A stretch of 64,000 nucleotides of DNA from Pictodentalium vernedei. Taxonomy: Eukaryota; Mollusca; Scaphopoda; Dentaliida; Dentaliidae. Every line of letters starts with the position of its first letter. Position 1 is the stretch's first letter. The stretch covers positions 829,090,786 through 829,154,785 of the forward strand of contig CM062297.1 in the NCBI GenBank assembly GCA_031216915.1, read 5' to 3'. The translations under genes were made by a program, and so were the position numbers. A model generated the notes under the pieces. It ran no database searches and had not been told where the DNA came from. It saw only the letters and a list, made by a program, of their open reading frames with translations. Positions 57,337-64,000 of this stretch are shown piece by piece.

Positions 57337-57695
57337 GTTTATTTATTTATTTAATTGGGTCTAACGACACTTTTGACAGCCCGGGCCATGCCGAATCGGA
57401 CTGTTCTACGGGTGGAAGAAGCCGGAGTACCCGGAGAGAACCACCGAGCAGCGGCGAGCAGCTGTCAAACTTCCCAACGTACTACCTCCACCCAAGCAGA
57501 TTTGGCATTGGTTGAAGACAAGTGCACTATTGACGTGCAGTACGCATTAGTACACGGCACCACCGTGCCCCCAAGTGGGCAATCGGGATGAAGTGCCTTG
57601 CCCAAGGACACAACACAGTTACCCCTGGCGTGAATCGAACCGGGGACCTTTCGGTTTGAAGTTCAATGCCGTCACAACTGAGCCACCGCGCTCCC
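57337..57695 (-). mobile_element. Full-length SINE with type 2 head
   Basis: Short TTTA tail at the left; head at the right (GTGGCTCAGTTGTGACGGC, B box GGTTCGATTC). A weak ATGTGGT match on both sides may be the remains of a target duplication. Confidence 0.88.
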
Positions 57696-58204
57696 ATGTG
57701 ATGTGGTATATGTATTTTAAAGTTTAATCTGTTAAGTAAGGTAAGCAATTTTGGTTTGTCAACATCCCACAGCTACCACCCCCAATATCCAACAGCGTCT
57801 GTAATGAGTGTTCATTCTTCTCCCATAAAGAAGTTTTATCAGTCCTAGTCTCCAATGGCAGCCTTGAAATAAATTCTATCAAATACTTTAGAGAATACCT
57901 GGGAGTTGCGTATTGACTTTGCGGGACAGATGCAAAAGCATAAAACTCCAGACAGTTTATCACTTGACACAAGGTGACTTATGAAGTCTCGCGGAAAAAC
58001 CGGAGGTTCCTTTGCACGCACTTTGAAGACAGACTTCGGCAGGGCAAATTTCTTCTTTGGAAAGAGAAGAAAAAAACTCACATGGAAAACTTCGGGTTTC
58101 AGGTTTCATATTTGAGCCCTCAAGTCCAATTTTCCGTCCAGGATTACAATGTGTCCCAATCACATAACGTAATGGCTCCTCAATAATTTTTGGGGATGAG
58201 ACCA

Positions 58205-58253
58205 ATCAATATTTTCAACGTGCAGCCCCAAGGCTGCACGTTGAAAATATTAA
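58205..58253. repeat. Short hairpin
   Basis: AATATTTTCAACGTGCAGCC pairs with GGCTGCACGTTGAAAATATT, turn CCAA. Confidence 0.85.
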
Positions 58254-58624
58254 TTGCTCTGCCCTCAGAATATGAATATGGAATCTTCCAACTGATGCCA
58301 CTGAATTGGTAGGAAAGATACTCTCAAGGTTCAAAATGTTAAAACCCTCTAAAGATTGCTTAGTTTAAAATAACTGTAATTCGAGTAACTGGTTGAGTTC
58401 TGAAAGCACCTATTCTGACTTTATTATGGAGTGCAGGCACAGCAGCTTAAAGGCTTCATGTTCTAAGGATGTGCTTTGAATATCTTTGAAATGTATGTAG
58501 TCTATGGGGACTGCCTTGTAACAATTTATGGTAGAGTGCTCTCTCCCGTAAATCGTAAGTGTTATTTTCAATCCGAACAGTAGAAAAAACATCCAACAAT
58601 TTCAACAAATCAATATCAAGAGAT

Positions 58625-58795
58625 ACTTCATTGGAAGGAGCTCGTCGAGCTAGTTGCAATTAGAGGCCATGGTTTTGTCGAATTTTTGAAAAATTCGAAG
58701 AAAAGTTGAGAAATAATTTTTGTTTCTGAATTTTTAAGTTGAATGTTGATTCCTTTAACAAATGATATCCTGTGGTTTGGGTTAAGGATTAACCG
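58625..58795. mobile_element. piggyBac-like MITE relic, type B-like
   Basis: TTCATTGGAAGGAGCTCG then TCGAGCTAGTTGCAATTAG is an eroded core. TTTTGTCGAATTTTTGAAAA resembles the type B arm, and GGGTTAAGGATTAA may be the end. Confidence 0.5.
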
Positions 58796-59396
58796 ATTGC
58801 TTGTTTATTGTCAACTTCTCACAGATTGTAATATTCTTATCTTCACTGTATGCTTACACAAATGGGGAGAACTCTTGTTTCTTTCGCCTATATATAGTGA
58901 GACCTACGTTTTCTTGGCCTTCGTAACTAGTCATAGAGAAAATGGCTTAGAAAGTTTCATAAACTGTCTTGGGCTTACATTGGTTAGCTCTTCCAGGAGC
59001 ATGATTTCAATATGACGAAAAAATTTGGTTTATTTCATGGCTGATAATTTTCTTCATTCGGGGGGATTTATACTTAGCACACCTTAATTTTCAAAAACTG
59101 TCAATAAATTTAACACTAAGGGTATGAGAATTTCACATAAAATGTGAAATTTTGAAATGTTAGCGAAGTAGTATCATCGATGTGCGCATCATTTCTCAAA
59201 CATCAGACATTTTCCTGTAGAGTAGTATAAATATACAGAAGTTGGCTTTTTACCTTTTTACCCATCAGTTTGAGCATTTGACTGTTATTCTCTGTTGAAA
59301 TCCATTTAAAAATTAGAAAACGATTTCACCATCTTTTGATGTTCTGTGACTTTTTCCGTATATTACATCAACAGCGTGCGCTTAGTGGCATATAAT

Positions 59397-60032
59397 CAGG
59401 CCAGCGAGGAGTTAACATTTTCCTTAACACGTTAACATGTTAAATAATTCTGCGTTAACGAGTTAAATGACGTTAAATGTTAAAATGAACAAAATTTTAA
59501 TAACTTGGGCCATTTTTATTACATACAGTTCGTCTCCTGAGTTCTAATGTGTTCTGTGTGCCTGCTGGCACATAGAACACATTGGAATTCAGGAGACGAG
59601 TAGTTAATATAGTTCTCGCAGGTTATCGTAAATTCTAACATTCAGCGATGTTTTCATTTAAGAATACAATCGCTGCGACCGTATCCATAGAAAGAGACAT
59701 CCGCCGTTGCTCCAGTACCAGTCCTTTCATTGAAAATAGGCCTTCGGGTGAAGCTGATATTGCTGTATCGCCAATGCCGGCGGGCCAACTTCGCCAACGT
59801 TGGTAGGAGGGCTTCCTGGTCTCTCCACCAAATCAATGGGCCGTCTATAATTGACGGACATCTAAATTATTCGTGTTCTTCAATTTCGTCAAATACCGTT
59901 AGATTAGACGTCATCGGCACGCGCGGTCCGGCTTAGGTAAAGACAAGATAACGACGCAATGCTACAAATTATACAATTATAATCTTCAAAGTTAAACGTT
60001 ATTAACTTGGTTAAATTTTGTTAAAATAATTT
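59397..60032 (+). mobile_element. hAT-like non-autonomous element, copy 7, 3' deleted
   Basis: Its left end is CAGGCCAGCGAGGAGTTAAC, inside family C copy 3. The body is typical but stops after GGTTAAATTTTGTTAAAATA, so the right terminus is lost. A piggyBac-like MITE follows within 30 bases. Confidence 0.82.
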
Positions 60033-60058
60033 ATTATGCCGATTTACCTTTTGTTATT

Positions 60059-60287
60059 TTAACCCTTTACCCAACGTAACGGCCAGCGCTATTCTCAAAA
60101 ATCGCCAATTAATTTTCATTATTTTTTTCCCATTTTTTGCCTCAAAAACATAGGTTATGACCCCTCATCGCGCTCGTTCCAATGAGGGGTCATAACCTAT
60201 GTTATTGAGACAAAAATGAAAAAAATTAGTTATTCAAGAATTTGTTTTGCAAGTGTCGTTTTGTTTTCATGTTAGGTAAAGGGTTAA
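60059..60287 (+). mobile_element. piggyBac-like palindromic MITE, type A, inside family C copy 3
   Basis: TTAACCCTTTACCCAACG to TTAGGTAAAGGGTTAA. The core centre has lost the left GGAACGAG. It lies just right of the truncated hAT copy 7. Confidence 0.9.
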
Positions 60288-60858
60288 TGGATGAAAACAG
60301 CAAACAACTCTCGGAGCTGTCAGTTGCTTTCGTTCATTAGAAGAAATAAAAGGAAACTTCACTTATAATTTCAAGGGAGATAATCGAAAGTCGATTTTTC
60401 ATGACGAGATAAGTCAGGGATATAAAATTAGCAATGAAATGACGTGACGTAACACACTCCTGGGGAGGGGTTTCCGACCCCTTTCCAAATGATTCTTTCA
60501 CCACATTATATCTTAGAATTAATAAAAGAAACTCTACAAATAAGACGAAGCATTATCCGCCAGTAATGCCTGCCTTTGCATTGACGATAGTGAACACTCT
60601 CCAAGATACTAAAACATGCGAAAAAAGATAAATTGAAAGTGGCACCTAAACATTGAAGTAACCTTTTTCGAGACGTCTTAATTTCATTTTGTGCAAGTCC
60701 AACGGGCCTGGGAATAACTCCGACCGTTTAGGTTGCGTGTGGGTTACGTCAGTTGTAAAATACGCGAACGGACTACAAGTTATGGCAGGTTGCGACAGGT
60801 TGCGACAAAGTAATACAACATACGTTTATTAAATTATTATCTTAAAAGAATTTCTGCT

Positions 60859-60930
60859 AAAATAAATAGCAACAACTATCGTGCGATCTCGCTTCGGCGA
60901 GATCGCACGTTAGTTGTTGATATTTATTTT
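60859..60930. repeat. Hairpin, ~33-bp arms
   Basis: AAAATAAATAGCAACAACTA and CGTGCGATCTCGC pair with the right arm around CTTCGG, a stable tetraloop-like turn. Confidence 0.85.
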
Positions 60931-62722
60931 GGCGCGAATCCTATTATGACGTTAAAAAAGATTAGATTAAACATATTTTATTTGCAAACAAGAAAGCAAA
61001 GGGATTGGAGGACAAGTGTTCAATACTTAGCTAAGCCTCCTGCCCCTTACATGTAACAATCCAGTATGTTATGATAGCAGCTTACAATGTACAAAAATAA
61101 TTATGTTTTTTGCAGATTAAAAAGAGAAAAGGAAAAGAACAAAGGCATTAACGGACAAATGAGTAGCAGAACGATAAAGCAAAAGCGAAGGGAAAGGGGC
61201 TCTAGTTAATTTAGATACATTGATTAAATAACTGATGTATAAAACCTTCCACTAATCTAGGTCAGTTTTGGCTCAGGGTGCACACACACACTCACAGACT
61301 CACATGTGCACCCACATAAAAAGCATGACTAGCCTAGTAAAAATAAAGCAGAAGATGGAGAAGCACCACTTCACTCTTTCCTGTGGGTTACAAGCATGCT
61401 CTTTGGCGTAACCTGAAAACGGGTTACGTTATAAGACCTTTATTTCCATCTCTGGTCTAATTTTCATCTCGACTAAAGGCGTAGTGTTGGATTTCAAAAA
61501 GGGTAAAACATTTTGTTTTAAAAATTGTAAATTAAGACGAAAAGTGAATCAATGACGGAAATTTACGGAATGAGTCAAAACCGTTAATTCAAAACAGTGT
61601 AAAAATACGTGTCGAATTGTTTGCGAAAGACTGTTTTGATTCAACGATTCAGTTAGGCATTCCTGTTTTTCAACATTCAATATCCATTATTTGTACCAGC
61701 AAAACCTGCGATCGTTACGTGGAATGCCAACAGAATTTGACAGGAACTAAAAAAAAATCAAATGAAAAATACATTTGAGAAATGTGATTCGATCGGCGTT
61801 GGAAGAATACACCGAAGGCAACATTTCTGGAAGATACACAGAAAATAAATTAAAATCAGAACGCAAGAAATATTCACAATAAAAATTAAACTTGTGGAAA
61901 AAATGTATGAGAAAACAAACAGCTTTCATCAATTAATGCCACGGTAGCCGTGCATGCCTGCTACTTCCATGGGTTTATGAGCTTAATTTAAATTTATTCG
62001 TGAGTGGTCTGAATCTAAGCATTTTTCTATACACATTAGTTCAATTACAGTACTTTTCCTGCCACTGTTAACATATTTTTTGAATTTGTTTTATGTAATA
62101 GAAGCTTATTACAAAGTTCCGTGTAAGCTGATCAATTTTATTAATGTTCAATTCACTTCCGTACCGTTGAGAGCTCAAGGATACTGGCAGATATGCGCAT
62201 TCGTAAAAGGTTTATATTGTTTTAAAAAGTAGAATGTGGATCATCTTTGGCAACTGAAAGTTCGTTCGTTTACTACCAAACCCGACCAAGGCAACATATG
62301 TAAACTCGTCTCTTATATTTTTTTTTATTTTATTTATTTATTTTTTTTTTGGGGGGGGGGGGGGGTGGAGGGGCATAACTTTTGTTTATTATAAAATAAT
62401 ACAAACCATTTGATGATTTCTATTAAAAGTCTAAGTTAGACAATGAATGACATTGGAATGACTTCGTCAAGATCATTCGGACGGGATGTGACGAGAAAGT
62501 TAAAAATGCGAGATCGTTGCGATGGATGGTAAAAATGAAACAAATTCCAAGTCCACAAACATCAGTTAGTCTGACAAAAATATTCGGAATAACGTGGATG
62601 GAGCATGGGGCAAGACATCAATAAGATACACCCGCCTATCAAATATGATGTTATTCAACCAAGTATTTTAAAAGCTATTGAGTTTAAAATCTAGTTTGTC
62701 ACAGATCGATATGTCGACTAAC
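60931..62722. other. Unique sequence
   Basis: No element or exon recognised. A T-rich run joins G15 at 62351-62365. Confidence 0.5.
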
Positions 62723-63395
62723 CAGGACTGGGGGGAGTTAAAAAACGTCCTTAACACGTTAACGTGTTAAATAATTCTGCGTTAACGAGTTAAATGACGT
62801 TAAATGTTAAAATGTATTGACTTTTAATAACTTCGGCCATTTTCATTACGTACAGTTCGCCTCTTGAGTTCCAGTGTGTTCTACTGCCACATAGAACACA
62901 TTGGAACTCGGGGGACGAGTAATTAATATAGTTCTCGCAGGTTATCGTAAATTCTAACATTCAGCGATGTTTTCGTTTAAGAATACAATCGTTGCGGCCG
63001 TATCCATAGAAAGAGACATCCGCCGTTGCTCGAATACCAGTCCTTACATGGACAATAGGCGTTCGGATGAAGCTGATATTGCTGCATCGCCAATATCGGC
63101 GGGCCAACATCGCCAACGTTGGTAGGAGGTCTTCGTGGTCTCTCCACTAAATCAATTGGTCGTCTATAATTGACGGACATCAAAATTATTAGTGTTCTTC
63201 AATTTCGTCAAATGGCGTAAAATTCGACGTCATCGGCACTTGCGATCCGGCCTGGGCGAACATAAGATAACGACGCAATGCTACATATTATACAATTATG
63301 ATCTTCAAAGTTAAACGTTATTAACTTGGTTAAATTTTGTTAACGTTGTTAAAATAATTCAACACGTTAACGTTTGTTAACTGCTCCCAGCCCTG
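62723..63395 (+). mobile_element. hAT-like non-autonomous element, copy 8
   Basis: A complete copy from CAGGACTGGGGGGAGTTAA to CTGCTCCCAGCCCTG, with a perfect 8-bp duplication CGACTAAC (62715-62722 and 63396-63403). The internal hairpin loop is shortened. Confidence 0.93.
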
Positions 63396-63477
63396 CGACT
63401 AACCCTGCTGATCGAACTTACGACCGACTCCAATCGATAAAGAGTTGCTTACCGTGACAAAAACAATATAAAAACTA

Positions 63478-64000
63478 TAATCGAACGTGCACAGGTTCCC
63501 ATGGAAATGGACTTCCATACCAAGTTTCAAAGGAATCTAAGAAAATCTCAGGACAAAATTCAGGCATTCGAAGATGAAAAGGGGCATAACTGTCGCAAAA
63601 ATGTCTGAACAAAATTGTAATCGCTGCTGCACAGGTTCCGATGATAGGGAACATCCGTACCAAGTTTCAAAGGAATTGACCAATATGAAACCGAGAAAAT
63701 CTCCGGACAAAATTAATTATTCTAAGACAAAAAGTGGCATAACTCTGGCAAAACAAATCCGATCAAAACTACAATCTTTGGTGCACAGGTTCCCATGGTA
63801 GTGAACATCCGCACCAACCTTCAACGAAATCGAACAATAAACACCCGAGAAAATCTCCGGATAAAATTCAGGTACTCTATGACAAAAAAGGGTCATAACT
63901 GTGGTAAAAAACTTCCGATCAAAACTATAATCACTGGTGCACAGGTTCCCATGGTAGTAAATATCCATACCAAGTCTCAAAGGAATCGGCCTATAAACAT
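63478..64000 (+). repeat. Tandem repeat, ~140-158 bp units, running off the window
   Basis: GCACAGGTTCCCATGG recurs at about 63489, 63629 (changed), 63780 and 63940. Each is followed by CCATACCAAGTTTCAAAGGA, GAAAATCTCCGGACAAAATT and GGCATAACT-type segments. More units probably follow. Confidence 0.85.

Larger units (their letters stand above)
57696..59072. other. Presumed Pitx intron, mostly unique
   Basis: Only the short hairpin at 58205 and a MITE relic at 58625. No exon seen. Confidence 0.5.
59073..60421 (+). mobile_element. Family C repeat, copy 3, interrupted by hAT and piggyBac-like MITE
   Basis: Segments 59073-59396 and 60290-60421 align with copies 1 and 2 (CTGTAGAGTAGTATAAATAT, CGATTTCACCATCTTTTG, ATGACGAGATAAGTCAGGG). 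A 3'-deleted hAT element and an A-type piggyBac-like MITE sit between them. It lacks the MITE found at 2645 in copy 1, and so shows the empty site there. Confidence 0.75.

Noticed and set aside
42641-64000. Upstream Pitx homeobox exon
   Set aside because: Looked for a minus-strand segment coding RRQRTHFTS or NRYPDMS; none was seen. A translated search would be decisive.
1-64000. CRISPR array
   Set aside because: The repeats are dispersed palindromic transposons, not regularly spaced short repeats with unique spacers.

Overview
The window is AT-rich animal genomic DNA, almost certainly from a marine invertebrate. Evidence: a spliced coding exon of the homeobox gene Pitx, tRNA-derived SINEs with AATA-type tails, many families of non-autonomous DNA transposons, and no prokaryotic gene organisation. 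I cannot fix the phylum from the sequence. The Pitx tail, the SINE body and the tandem repeat at the right edge would suit a spiralian or an invertebrate deuterostome.

The only intact host coding sequence I can support is the last exon of Pitx on the minus strand (42108-42620): the end of a K50 homeodomain, the Pitx central region, the OAR motif and a stop. The preceding homeobox exon was not found to its right, so 42.6-64 kb is probably intron (more than 21 kb if the gene continues past the edge) and 0-42 kb lies downstream of the gene. A decayed copy of a long, repetitive, Cys-tailed protein gene occupies about 17.6-21.1 kb.

The rest is mostly mobile-element sediment. (1) About 20 copies or relics of a ~250 bp palindromic, TTAA-flanked, piggyBac-like MITE begin TTAACCCTTTACC; two arm types (A and B) share ends and core. 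(2) Eight copies of a ~680 bp hAT-like element start CAGGGCTGGGAG, with 8-bp target duplications at four sites. (3) Six copies or fragments of a ~250 bp palindromic element start TACAGT, Tc1/mariner style. (4) Three copies of a TTAA-flanked hairpin element start TTAACTGG. (5) An older unclassified ~0.7-1 kb family (C) has three copies. (6) Nine SINEs share one body but carry two head types. (7) There is a mariner-derived foldback, and a dozen or more apparently single-copy long hairpins of 70-160 bp.

Nesting gives a relative chronology. Family C was invaded by hAT and then by piggyBac-like MITEs (1.5-3.4 kb and 59.1-60.4 kb). hAT lies inside a SINE (24.4 kb). SINEs lie inside the Tc1-like MITE (7.4 kb), the TTAACTGG element (47.4 kb) and a piggyBac-like MITE (53.5 kb). 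The most interesting general signal is that in three unrelated hairpin families the two arms change together between copies, as if one arm is repeatedly recopied from the other.
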